Shown here in pieces: positions 23,255-33,888 of a stretch of 64,000 nt of DNA. Below the pieces are notes generated by a model. That model was not told the DNA's origin and did no database searches. It worked only from the letters and a program-made list of their open reading frames with translations. The stretch spans positions 3,906,001 to 3,970,000 of the forward strand of contig JACCLO010000003.1 in NCBI GenBank assembly GCA_029448655.1, in the 5' to 3' direction. How positions within the stretch are numbered: position 1 is the stretch's first letter; the number at the start of each line of letters is the position of its first letter. Source of the stretch: Wolfiporia cocos (Eukaryota; Basidiomycota; Agaricomycetes; Polyporales; Phaeolaceae). A program made the position numbers and the translations under genes.

Positions 23255-24320
23255 TGGTGTTAGGCTCATAAATCAGCCTGAGGTTAGGAAGACAGTCATT
23301 CCTATACTCAGGCTGGTGTAGGCTGTAGCGATGTAGCATAGACCTTGATGCAGATGTGCCATCCCATATAAGTGCCTTGCTGGACTATCAAAAGAATCCG
23401 AGGACTTGTACAGTCGAAACCTAATATACAAACTTGTCTGTTTCAAGTTAATGTGCCGGTTTGCTTCTCATGTTTATGTTGCCATGTATGAGAGGCTTTG
23501 TGATGCTGCAATGCCTCCAGAATTAGCAAGAAGATCACCAAACAACATCCATAGTGCCGGTATGGCATTCTGCAATTTCTGTGATATCAAACTGGTTGAC
23601 CTGCTCATAAGTGACCTTTGCATGATGCAATGTATGATTTTCTTGGCCATTCTATTGACCTCTCATAAGTTCTGTTTGTGGAATCCTCAGTGCCCATGCC
23701 ATTGTGGCTGCCTGATGGCAGTATCTAGAATTTCGGAGTGTCTAGTGAGTCTCAACAGCCAACTGATGACTTATAGTTGCGCTGGATCATAGCCCCGCTA
23801 GAATGAACTCTTCAATGGCTACTTCATGTTGACAAAGTGTTGCTGCAAATCTAGAAGTACTATAGAATGTCTGAGAATGCAAATGATTCTGATGACATTT
23901 GGGGAAACTGGCAGAGATTAGGGTGTTGTACAGTACAGCACAGTCATAGTAGACCTATTTTAGTCACAATACATGCTGCAGCCTTGTCACCACAGCATGG
24001 TACAGTGATACTGTGCTCGGAGCATGCAGATGCAGTAACACCTGCAGTTCCGGATGAGGCAGTGGGTGAGCTGATGTGAAACTATGACTCAGCCATTATG
24101 CATTCCAATAGCAGTCATTTCCTGCACATCTGCTCAAATGAAAATGAGAACCTAGTTGATTTGTCAGCTCGGCTAGTCAAGCGCCAACATATTTGGCCAG
24201 CCACTCTATAGTGTTCACTTTCTCGTTGTTCAGCTAAGTCATTCCCATATTGGGAATATTACCTGACTTAGCCACAACAGGAATGTGGAATGTGTAGAGT
24301 GGGTGGTTCTAGGAGCCTGG

Positions 24321-25296
24321 GTCCAGTGATGGTTCAGCCCCAGTGAAAGTCCCACATATCCTTAAGATACCTGTAAATACCAGAAAATATAAAATCATAC
24401 CATTGAGATACCGATTTCCACCACAATGATATCAAAAGCTGAATGTCAAGAGTACAAGCAGTCCAATGACCGATGCCAAGACTTTCGTCATACCCATACA
24501 TACTAGTTAATATCGATTTATAGTCATGTCTGAGCATTTGTCGAGCAGACATCCAATCACAAAACCGCAAGTCGACGTCAAGTCAAAAAGTGTCTTGTGG
24601 GCAGCAATTTGGACTTCGACTTCATTGCAAGCAGTGAGTCCAAGTGCTCATGTGAGCTGGTCATTCAATTGTGTCATAGTACAAGTACTGTCTCGAGTCG
24701 TCCGTCTATTATTCTTATCTCTACCTTGTACTTCCACCATTTCCCCAGGTATGTGCAGCTCTGGTAAGGTGATTATAGAGGAGATTGGCTGCTTCATGCA
24801 GATCACAGCAAATGAAATAAGGTTCAGTGAGTCTATGCATGCCCAGCACTTGTCTCTGATAACTTCCATCTGTAGATACAGACTGCAGAGGTGTGTACAT
24901 TCCCCATTCTTGCGTCACATCCCAAGATGACGCTTCTCCTTTATCCACTTCACTGCATGCTTGGTGAGGCATGTTTTAAGCATGCACTCGCACTTCCGCA
25001 GGGGGCATGCTCAACCTCATGGTTGCCTCACCCCCCCCCCCCCCCCCCAAAATCCACAGAATGTCAAGGACATGCTCTTGCTCGCTGATAGCACACCAGG
25101 CACACATCTAAGTGGACTGTCTGCAGATCATGTTCAATACGGTGAGTGTATGCGCTGGTTTTGATGCATGGCGTGCAGTCATCCAGGAAAAACTCGTCCA
25201 CTCTGTGAAGGTCGTACTCGGCCTCCTTACATGTATTACGGCAGGGGCGGTGCCTCTGCCATCGAAGCGGTTCAGCTGACCTGCAGTGGCTGAAAG
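24321..25296. other. Unassigned AT-rich region with a C homopolymer
   Basis: No recognisable gene; a 134-codon frame at 24526-24930 is unlike known families. An 18-base C run lies at 25031-25048. A weak inverted match (CAGTGAAAGT near 24345, ACTTTCACTG near 26548) might mark another decayed element, but no target duplication was found. Confidence 0.35.
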
Positions 25297-25838
25297 TGTT
25301 ACGGATCGAATATCCGTTCAACGCAAAATAACCAAGTCGAGTTACTCAGCGTATCGAGTAGCGCACTACTCGTTGGACTCTTCTGAGTCAGAGCGTTGAT
25401 ATACAAGCTGCAGGCTTAATTGCTTAAGCCTTTGAGAACGAGTATAAGATCCTTGAATTCAACAAGGTCGAGCTGAGGAACTCGACCGATATTTACATCA
25501 GGTTATATACTGCGATCCGTTAATCGGGGTCATAGTGTCTTTGGTACTACTACTATTAAGTCCGTCGGGCTAACGATATAGGTAATAAAGGAGAAGTGTT
25601 GCGGTTGAGCGCAACAAGAGATGAAACACGGAACTACTGTGGTTGGACACAGAATATCAGCTAGAACGAGATGCGGACATGGAGAGTGGGCATAGGGTTG
25701 TTATACATGAAACAGGGCCTACGGTTGAGCGGAGGCCCCCTAGAAATAGAGCACTGGGTACAGCGGTTGAACAATAAGTCCTCATACACGGTGAGGCGTC
25801 AAACGGAATATTCGAGTGTACCTGGTAGAACTGTAACA
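25297..25838 (+). mobile_element. Solo LTR of family C, copy 2
   Basis: 542 bp from TGTTACGGATCG to GAACTGTAACA with a perfect 5-bp duplication, GAAAG (25292-25296 and 25839-25843). It aligns with copy 1 along its length. It contains a TATA-like GTTATATACT near 25502. No internal retroelement region is attached. Confidence 0.88.
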
Positions 25839-25843
25839 GAAAG

Positions 25844-26937
25844 CACAGCTTGTGCCCCTGTGTCAGGTTGAGCTGATGTACAATGAGGCCATTGGTGTAG
25901 CTGGTGTCGCTTCCGGATGAATTAGTGAATGTGATGAAACATGCACTTTTTTCAGTGAGTTGCATGCTTTCTAGAGCAATAGAACTTGGTGGATTCTGAT
26001 ACACACATAGGGTTGCCCTGGTTGATTCGCAAATTCCATTGTACGTGCTTGGACTCTCTACTGATATGATCCAGTATTCTCTGCTAGTCACTAACAAGGG
26101 AGGCAAGGAATTTTGGGGATGGATTCTGGCAGATATTGGTGCTTTTTGATATGATGCGAAACCTCCATCAAAAGATGCAGATTATGTTCTGGTAGCTTTC
26201 TGTAGTTTGTGGCAGCTTAGAAGATGGACAATGATATGCATTTGTATGTTCTGATTGATTTGGGAGCAAAGGCCACTGGCAATGAGTATATTCCGAGAGC
26301 TTTTGGTGGGAAGTATTTCTCAATTCAGGGCACTGAGTATTTTTCTCTAGCTTCCAGTAGGCAGGGATATAATTTTTGTATTTTTAGGTATCTGTCATAC
26401 ATGCCTAATACTACCTTCATAGCTTTTGGCATCTTACAGTAGCTACTACTATGATACCGGGCGCCTAAATTATAGCGAATGCTATTCTATTGTCCAATTT
26501 CAACCCCTATCATACCCATTATCTATTCGTAGGTTCTGGCATGAGGTACTTTCACTGGGGTTCAGCTACGGCTGAGCTGTTGTAGCTGGTTCCTAATATG
26601 GACAATTTGTTTTTTGAAGTGCTCCTGCTCTCATGTCCAAGTATTACCATTGGAAATGTCTAATATATGTATTATATTTGCATACTTGATGATTTGATGG
26701 CTTATGTTGCTAGTCCAAAGGTGAGGCAGAGCTCAGGTGTTATGGTTATTTTGATTTTTCATGATGCTGACAGAACTCACCACTGGATGAATACGATACA
26801 GGGACTTGTTGCACAACCAACTCCCCTGGCTACACGTGACTCTACTGGCCATAACCCTGGTTGTACTAGTGTATGCAGCATATTTCGGTTTTGGCACACC
26901 CAACTCTACCCTCCTTTCATATCTATCGGTTACTGAT
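25844..26937. other. Unassigned AT-rich region
   Basis: Short frames only (for example 26224-26442), none recognised. It probably consists of old transposon interior. Confidence 0.35.
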
Positions 26938-27435
26938 TGTCAGATGGCATTCAACCACCATCATCATTACTATCTATCACTTCAGATATATCACTACATA
27001 CCTATCAAACATTTCGTACTATAGTGTAGATAGTATCGGTGACATCTGGGACAGACAGGACTCCTAAAACCCAACGTAGTATATAAACATGTACTTAGCA
27101 TTGAGGCTCCTCAGCTTGACCTTGTTGTATAAACAAAAAGTCTTATACTCGTTTTCAAATGTAGAAAACTATGCTCAGTATTCATCCAGCCCTGAACCAA
27201 CTAAGTCCTCGAAGTGCACTCTGACTTCTCAGACTTAGGCAAGTCTTATATTCTAGAAGACTTGCTCCTGAACCGATAATGCATATTGAATATTGAACAA
27301 TCCCCTAGAGTCTTTGACTTAGGGCCTGAAGGCCTACTCAGATAATATTGCCTTGTGCCTGTCTGCAGGACTACACACAGAAGAACAATTTATATTCACA
27401 ACTCAAATATACGAACAGGTATTCGACCCATAACA
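26938..27435 (-). mobile_element. LTR of family F, copy 1
   Basis: The reverse complement aligns with 57685-58193 over most of its length, including the blocks CTGAGAAGTC, AGTATAAGACTT and ACAAGGTCGAGCTGA. On the minus strand it begins TGTTATGGGTCG and ends CATCTGACA. No matching 5-bp duplication was found, so it may be part of a decayed element. It shares short blocks with family C (GAGTATAAGA, AACAAGGTCGAGCTGA), so the families are distantly related. Confidence 0.6.
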
Positions 27436-27735
27436 TCAGGGTACAAGGAGCTCATTCATGACAGCACATTCATGACAGATTGTGACAGATTGTGACATTG
27501 TGACATCCCTGTCAACTCACCAAGAAGCTAGCTTCACAGTAGTGATGCTTATTATATCAATACAGTAGAAGAAACATCAGTTAACATGACTTCAGCACTT
27601 TGGTAGTCATTTTGAGGAGATTTTGAAGATGTTCCAGAGATTACCTACCATATTGGGGCTGTAGCCATGGCTTGAGTAGTTCTGTAGCTGCAGCTGACTG
27701 ATCGAGAAGCTGGACCAGCCATTCACTGTTCATGA
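27436..27735. other. Intergenic, nothing recognised
   Basis: Holds short direct repeats of CATTCATGACAGATTGTGACA-like text near 27456-27500 and no gene. Confidence 0.4.
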
Positions 27736-28159
27736 GGGGTTGTTATGGTATACACAGGTACACTCGATTATTTTCTTTGATGCCTCACTGTATGGAGGGA
27801 CTTAGCATTCAACCACTTCACTGCATGCTTTATTCTAGGGATCCCCGCTCAACTGGATACCCTTGTTTCATGTATAACAACCCTATGCCAACCATTCTCC
27901 ATTGTATCAGGTTCTAGTCAATGTTCTGTGTCTAACCACAGAACTTCTACATTTCAGCTCTTGTTGTGCAACTGCAACACTTTGTATTTATCTACTTAGA
28001 ATGCTAGCCTTATGGACTTAATGGTAGCAGTACCATGGACACTATGACCCCAGTCAATAAGTCATAGTATATAATCTGATGTAAATACTGGTCAAGTTCC
28101 TCAGCTCAACCTTGTTGAATTACAAGGATCTTATACTCATTCTCAAAGCTTAAGCAGTT

Positions 28160-28468
28160 TGTAGAACCTAGACAGCCTAGACAGCCTGTTAGCCTATCTC
28201 AGTCGCAGGGATGGTATAACGACTCTATTATAGTACCTAGACAGCCTGTTAGCCTATCTACGCACACTACATGTGAGTATATGCGGGGTAACAGCGTATC
28301 GTAGAATGGGAAACATATCTCAGTCGCAGGGATGGTATAACGACTGAGGAAAGGAGAAAACAGCAAGAGAGAGGTATTTGAACACAGCTACACGTGACTC
28401 TGACAGAACTCCACAACGATGATGACATGACGTATATGGTAAGTAGTGTAACATATATGGTAACAACA
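28160..28468 (-). repeat. 3' LTR of copia D
   Basis: 309 bp. It contains two copies of a motif that reads CTCAGTCGCAGGGATGGTAT on the plus strand, one able to form an 8-bp-stem hairpin (CTCAGTCG/CGACTGAG). Confidence 0.92.
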
Positions 28469-28477
28469 CTCCCCCGC
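28469..28477 (-). promoter_or_regulatory. Polypurine tract of copia D
   Basis: Reads GCGGGGGAG on the coding strand directly before the 3' LTR, the position of the plus-strand primer. A second copy of the same context lies 60 bp upstream (28525-28539). Confidence 0.75.
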
Positions 28478-28516
28478 AGCGCGAACACAGGGAAGCGGTG
28501 AGATCCGGAAAGCAGC

Positions 28517-30841
28517 TTACGATGAACACTCCCCCGCAGACGGGAGACGGAGGCCCATGCGATCACGCAATGCGAGGAAAGCTTTGCGGTGAAGCGGTTT
28601 GGTGAAAGCATCAGCGAGGTTGAGATGAGAGGGAACGTATTGGACAAGGAGGGACCCAGAGTCGACATATTCACGAAGCTGGTGCCACTTGATGTCGATA
28701 TGTTTGACGCGAGAGTGGAGCGCGGCGTCCTGAGAGAGTCGAATGCCGCCAGTGCTGTTGCAGGAAAGGGGTGTAACGCAGGAAGGAGCGAAATTGAGTC
28801 CAGTGAGCAGTTGACGCAGCCATATAGCTTCGTGGGAAGCCACGGAGGCAGCGACGTATTCAGCCTCCATAGTGGACGAAGCAACTGTAGCCTGTTTGCG
28901 AGCGGACCAGGAAATGAGGCCGGAACCAAGCGAGAAGCAATAGCCCGAGATGGAGCGCCGAGAGTCCAAACAGGAAGCGTGACTGGCGTCACAGAAACCA
29001 GAGAGGAGTGCAACGGGGCGGCCACCCAGGACGAGACGAAGGTCGCGAGTTCCTTTGAGGTAACGTACGACGCGCTTGGCAGCTTCCCAGTGAGCCAGTC
29101 CATAGCAGTCGAGGAACTGCGAGAGTTGTTGGACAGATAGAGCGATGTCGGGGCGAGTCCCGATTGCCAAGTACATGAGGCAGCCGACGAGAGTGCGGTA
29201 GGGAAGGCGCGCAACACAGGCGCGTTCGTCGTCAGATTGAGGGGAATGATCGTGGCGAGAAAGGCGCAGGCCAGCATCCATGGGGGTGCTGACTGGGTTA
29301 GCATCCTGCAGGCAAAACTGCGAGATTAGTTTGTCAATGAGGGCGCATTGGGACAGAGACACTGTGCGCGCAGAGCGGTCACGCTCGATGGCGATGCCGA
29401 TGCAGAACTTGGCCTTGCCGAGGTCCGAAATTTGCCACTCTTGCCGCAATTCAGACTTGAATCGCTCGGCGGCAGCCCGAGTGGAGGCCCCAAGGAGGAA
29501 ATCGTCGACGTGAATTCCGGCGATAACGACGCCATCAGCGGTGACGCGGTAGTAGATGCAATACTCACAGGGCAGGCGGATGAACCCGAGAGAGGTCAGA
29601 CGGGCGTGCATGGTTTTGTTCCAGGTGCGACCACCCTGTTTCATGCCATAGATGCCCTTGTGAAGCTCCCAAACCCAGTCCTCCTTGCCCGGTTCCTCAA
29701 AACCTGGGGGTTGCTCCATGTAGCAAACCTCGTCATCAGGAAGAAGGCCATACAGAAAGGCAGTCTTAACATCAAGCTGATGGATCTCCCAATTGCTGGC
29801 GGCAGCGAGGTGGAGTAAAGCGCGGAAGGACTCCATGCGCATGGTAGGAGAGGAGGTGCGGTTATAGTCTTGCCCAAAAACAGCCTCGTACCCCTTACAT
29901 ACCCAGCGCGCCTTGAAGCAAACAGGGGTGCCGTGCTCGTCACGCTTCAAGCGAAAGACAGGCCGGCCCTTCATGATCCGGCGCCCAGCGGGCACCTGAG
30001 AGCGAGGAACGAGCTTGTAAACGTTGAGATCGCGGATCGATTTGAACTCGTCGAGGAGGGCCTGGCGCCATTGGTCAGCGTAGGGAGTGGCAAGGGCCTC
30101 GCGAAGGGTGGAAGGATCACCGGGGTAAGCCGCATCAATGTCCAAACTCCCGTCAGCAGAAAGCGCGGCGAGAAGTTCATCAAGCTCAGGGATAGAGGGC
30201 AGAGCACTAGGAGCAGGAGAACTGGGACGAGAGGTGGAGCCGTGATTGGGGGTGACAGAGGAGAGAGAAGAACGACGCGAGGGTTGCCTAGAGGCACACG
30301 AGGGTTCCACAGTTGTCCCACGCAAGGAGGCATTGGAGCGGGCACGCAAGCGTTTAGACCGACGGAGAGGAATGGGAGGAGCGGAGGCGTGCTCAGGAAT
30401 GACAGGGGGCACAGGAGGTGTGTTGTCATCAGGGACAGGAGAGGGCGGTCCTGGGTCGGCAGCCGGCACTGCAACACGGGATGGAGCCTCGTGAGATTCA
30501 ATGAACGCGACATGGAAGGAGGAGATAATTTTGTGTGTCGCGCGGTGATAGCAACGATACCCCTTGGAGTGTTGATCATACCCAACCAGAACGCATTCGA
30601 TGGAGCGAGCGTAGATTTTGGGATTGTGAGTATTCTGAATTAGGACGAACGCACGCGAGCCAATCTCGCGCAGGTTGGATAGGTCGGGGGCATGACCATG
30701 CCAGAGGTGATAGGGCGTCGTACCGACAGGGAGAGAGCAAGAAGAGGTACGGACAGTAAGGTAGTTTGCAGTGAGCAGGAATTCGTCCCATCGGTTGGAA
30801 GGCAGCTGGCACGCAATACGCATGGCCCGGGCACGATTCAT
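28517..30841 (-). pseudogene. Copia D pol, distal part: integrase end, reverse transcriptase, RNase H
   Basis: 774 codons from the first Met, in the same frame as the upstream ORF and separated only by TGA at 30902-30904. The part read between (SPYTSAQNGRIER) carries the third integrase catalytic residue. Domains follow in order: integrase C-terminal text (LPVGTTPYHLWHG); reverse transcriptase (FKARWVCKGYEAVFGQDYN, the catalytic IHVDDFLLG box, SDLGKAKFCIGI); and copia-type RNase H (GFCDASHASC, STMEAEYVAAS, HIDIKWHQLREYV). The length is normal for the family. The terminal codons overlap a second copy of the polypurine motif. Without readthrough of the TGA this part would not be made. Confidence 0.9.
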
Positions 30842-30901
30842 GAGGGTAAGGTGAAGTCGTTCGATGCGGCCATTCTGCGCCGAGGTGTAAGGGCTAGTCA
30901 G

Positions 30902-32818
30902 TCACCACAAAGTGCCGCGTGAGGACAGGAAGGAGACGAAGTCAGCAGAGAGTAGCTCCCCATTGTCGATCTGCACAGTGCGGACGCGGCAGCCTGTTTC
31001 TACTTCACGAGCGACCATCCACTCTTTGAATCGGGTGAGTGCAGCCGATTTGGAAGGCAGAGGGATGGACCAAGAGTAGGAAGAGAAATCATCAATTATG
31101 TTTAGTGCATACAGGTTCCCAGCGGCAGAGCGGACATCCTCTGGGCCACACACGTCTGCGTACACCAACTCCAGGCGGCTCGTGGCACGCGGCCCAACAC
31201 GAGACTTAGGCACGGGCGATCGGGTCTGTTTCCCCAAAATGCAGCAGTCACATTTTGCTGGGGCAGCAGAGAGGTCAGAGGGCTTACCCGAGATGATCCC
31301 AGCATGAACCATGTCATGGATAGTACGATAGTTCGCGTGACCGAGGCGACGGTGCCACGTCTCGAGAGAAACATGACGTGCAGCAAATAGGACATGCTCA
31401 GTAGGAGGGGGAGCCCCATCCAGAGAGTAAAGCCGCCGTGCAGACAAAGACCCAGAAGCGATGAGTGAGCCGCTGCGACGCAGCAGTTTGACGGATGAGT
31501 CGTCAAAGACAACTTGGGGCCGGAGAGGCGACCGACACAACGCAGAAATTGAGATGAGACGAACGGTTGCCTGTGGAACATACAGAACGTCATCCAAGGT
31601 GAGATGGTTCCCTTTTCCGAGAGCAAGGCGGACACGACCAACACCATGGGCGTGGATGACTGAGCCGTTGATCCCTCGAATACCGCGAGGGGTGATTGGG
31701 CGCAGCTCGAAGAAATTTGACCGAGATGGGCTGAGGTGTGTGGAGGCCCCAGAGTCAAAGTAAAAGGGTGCAGACCCAATGGTGGGAACACGACGGGTGT
31801 CAGCAGGAACAGGCGTTGCAGCGTATGCAGAGGGGTTGATAGCTGTGTGCGAGTGTGCCGTCCAGTCCAGGGAGACGGTAGCATCCTCAGACAGGAGAGT
31901 CGCATACTCAAAATCATCTGCCGGAGAGCACACTGAGTCAAGCCAGGCGAGGTCTGAGTCGACAGCCATGTCGGCAAGCTCAGCGACATCAGGCGAAGTG
32001 GTTGACATGTCAGCAGCAAGATACACGACGGACCCGGTCGAATCGACAATGAAGGCGCGTCCCTGAGCATCAGTGTACGTTTTGGGCACAGCCGCTGCGC
32101 GGGGGCGGTTTCGTTCGCGTTTGGCACGCTTGGCCGCCAAGACCTCATCGCGACGACCCTCCATTGCACCACCTGGTTGAAAGCAGTCCTTCATGAGGTG
32201 CCCCGAGCGTCCACAGTTCGAGCACACAGCCTTGGTCGAGGCGGACACAGTCCCCTTGGCAATGAGAGCATCCAAAGAGGCAACTTTTGACCCATCCAGG
32301 AGCTGCTGTTCGAGATCCAGGCGCCGGATGATGTTGCTAGGCCGCAGGTCCTGAGGATTTGCAGCAAAAGATGTGCCGATCTGAGACTGTAGATGCTCGA
32401 ATTCACCAGACATAGCATGCAGAAGGCTAATAGTGACGAAAGTTTCGAGTGTCGGAATCCCAATCCGGAACACTTTATCAACCAGGTCCTGAATTCTGGT
32501 GGTGACCTCTGCGAGTCGCTCTGACCGTGAGTAGCGGATCGAGAAGATTTCCATGATGTATCGGACTTGTGCGTAAGGTCCTTCCTTCTCGTGGCGAGTA
32601 CAGAGGGCAGCCCACGCCTTGGCAACAGTTGCTGAGGTCGCTGTGGGGGCGCTATCGACATATGTCTCGAGGAACTTGGCCTCTTCTGCATTACACTTCA
32701 TGGCTAGGAAGTTGCACGTAACGCGATTATTGTCCACCCAATTTTGGAAGGCGATGGGCTCTGTTGCCGAGTCTGGGGCAGGGACGGAGCCAAGCAAGTA
32801 CTTGTCAAGTCGACTCAT
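30902..32818 (-). pseudogene. Copia D gag, protease and integrase N-part
   Basis: 638 codons ending at a TGA. Domains: Gag (about residues 1-190), CCHC zinc knuckle C199-C202-H207-C212, aspartic protease FDSGAST (D355), integrase zinc finger H489/H494/C523/C526, and integrase catalytic D555 and D618. The frame upstream is also open: TAG at 32855-32857 separates MSRLDKY from the piece 33040-32858, and the 12 codons between (SEWRRYILQSLS) are natural Gag sequence. The true start is therefore probably at 33040 or 33019 (MTKPTPPSPS) and both stops are nonsense mutations. Proteins of this region form the virus-like particle and integrate the cDNA. Confidence 0.9.
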
Positions 32819-32854
32819 ACTAAGTGACTGCAGTATGTACCGGCGCCACTCGGA

Positions 32855-33040
32855 CTAGTTCCCTTTGCCCCGGTCGAGAATAATGCCACCTGTCAAGAAA
32901 GCATTTGCCGGGGTGAGAGGCTGGACCGACAGCGAAGACGACGAAGGCGGGGCAGGGGCCACTGCGGGAGACTTTGAGGCTCTTGAGCCGGACGGAGAAG
33001 GGGGCGTGGGCTTAGTCATTCTGATTGAACGAATGGGCAC
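32855..33040 (-). pseudogene. Copia D gag N-terminal piece
   Basis: 61 codons (MPIRSIRMTKPTPPSP onward, Pro/Ser/Ala-rich), in frame with the gag ORF downstream and cut from it only by TAG at 32855-32857. The natural start is Met at 33040 or 33019. Confidence 0.7.
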
Positions 33041-33164
33041 AATGGGCTCGAAAGAAATGCGCGACTATATGCGCGTTGGATACGCTTCTATTGGCGTTCT
33101 GCACCACCCCGAAGGCTTGGCTTGAGGTTCACTGCTCTTGGGGTTCAGTCTGCCGGGACTAAAA

Positions 33165-33180
33165 CCCAGGGCTCATGACC
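33165..33180 (-). promoter_or_regulatory. Primer-binding site of copia D (initiator tRNA-Met anticodon arm)
   Basis: Immediately after the 5' LTR the coding strand reads GGTCATGAGCCCTGGG. Its complement, CAGGGCTCATGACC, matches the conserved anticodon arm CAGGGCTCATAACC of eukaryotic initiator tRNA-Met except for one base. Copia-class elements are known to prime from a half-tRNA cut in this arm. Confidence 0.7.
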
Positions 33181-33489
33181 TGTAGAACCTAGGCAGCCTA
33201 GACAGCCTGTTAGCCTATCTCAGTCGCAGGGATGGTATAACGACTCTATTGTAGTACCTAGACAGCCTGTTAGCCTATCTACGCACACTACATGTGAGTA
33301 TATGCGGGGTTACAGCGTATCGTAGAATGGGAAACATATCTCAGTCGCAGGGATGGTATAACGACTGAGGAAAGGAGAAAACAGCAAGAGAGAGGTATTT
33401 GAATACAGCTACACGTGACTCTGACAGAACTCCACAACGATGATGACATGACGTATATGGTAAGTAGTGTAACATATATGGTAACAACA
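33181..33489 (-). repeat. 5' LTR of copia D
   Basis: 309 bp, differing at about four positions from 28160-28468. Transcription would run leftward from here. Confidence 0.92.
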
Positions 33490-33517
33490 CAGTTAAGCCT
33501 CAACTTGTATACCAATG

Positions 33518-33888
33518 TGACACAAGCGCTATCTCAAGCAACTACTCAGGGGAATATTACTCGCGTGGAAGCGTATTCCTAGTCTGAGGCTACTCAAGGC
33601 AACAAAGGCCAAGACGAGTCTGGGGTGCTCTCTGCTCGTCTGGCTGGTATATATGCTCGTAGGTTGTTTGTACATGTTTGGCTACTATACAGTATTACGT
33701 AAGCTGATAGACCGTTTAGAGTATGGTAAACCCTATCGTAGGTGTAGAGCCACAACAAGGGTGTCCGGGGTCTGTGTAAGCACGTGTGGGGTGTTCGGGG
33801 TCCTTGCACGTGATGCATAGGCGGGCGCTTAGATAAGATAAGGGTTGTCTCTAGTCGCAAGCTAGTTGGAGAAAATCGGCTTGTGACA
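33518..33888 (-). repeat. 3' LTR of gypsy B
   Basis: 371 bp. The pol stop codon (33851-33853) lies inside it, so the last 12 codons and the stop of Pol are LTR-encoded. Differs by few bases from the 5' LTR. Confidence 0.9.

Larger units (their letters stand above)
19456..24320. mobile_element. hAT-like element with long inverted arms, host of nested insertions
   Basis: The sequence from 19456 (CAGGCTCCTAGAACC) to about 19730 is about 90% identical by eye to the reverse complement of about 24050-24320 (ending GGTTCTAGGAGCCTGG). Flanks show an imperfect 8-bp duplication, GTCCGGTG (19448-19455) and GTCCAGTG (24321-24328). Without LTR element E (19742-23254) the element is about 1.35 kb. The remaining interior (23255-24050) has a 128-codon frame (23406-23792) with no transposase features I recognise. 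It is a non-autonomous or decayed element. Confidence 0.6.
28160..33489 (-). mobile_element. Ty1/copia retrotransposon D (full length, coding damaged)
   Basis: 309-bp LTRs at 28160-28468 and 33181-33489 differ at about four positions by eye. On the coding strand they start TGTTGTTACC and end GGTTCTACA. A perfect CAGTT duplication lies at 28155-28159 and 33490-33494. The order protease, integrase, reverse transcriptase, RNase H is that of Ty1/copia. The single Gag-Pol frame is interrupted by two stop codons (32855-32857 and 30902-30904). It inserted into solo LTR C copy 3. A young insertion, probably unable to move by itself. Confidence 0.93.

Noticed and set aside
25031..25048. C homopolymer as a functional signal
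   Set aside because: A simple run of 18 C with no context; possibly of uncertain length in the assembly.
24324..26570. A possible transposon with CAGTGAAAGT / ACTTTCACTG ends
   Set aside because: The inverted match is short and imperfect and no 8-bp or other duplication was found at the edges.
28589..30643. Long plus-strand ORFs opposite copia D pol
   Set aside because: They are antisense shadows of a GC-rich pol frame, with no family features.
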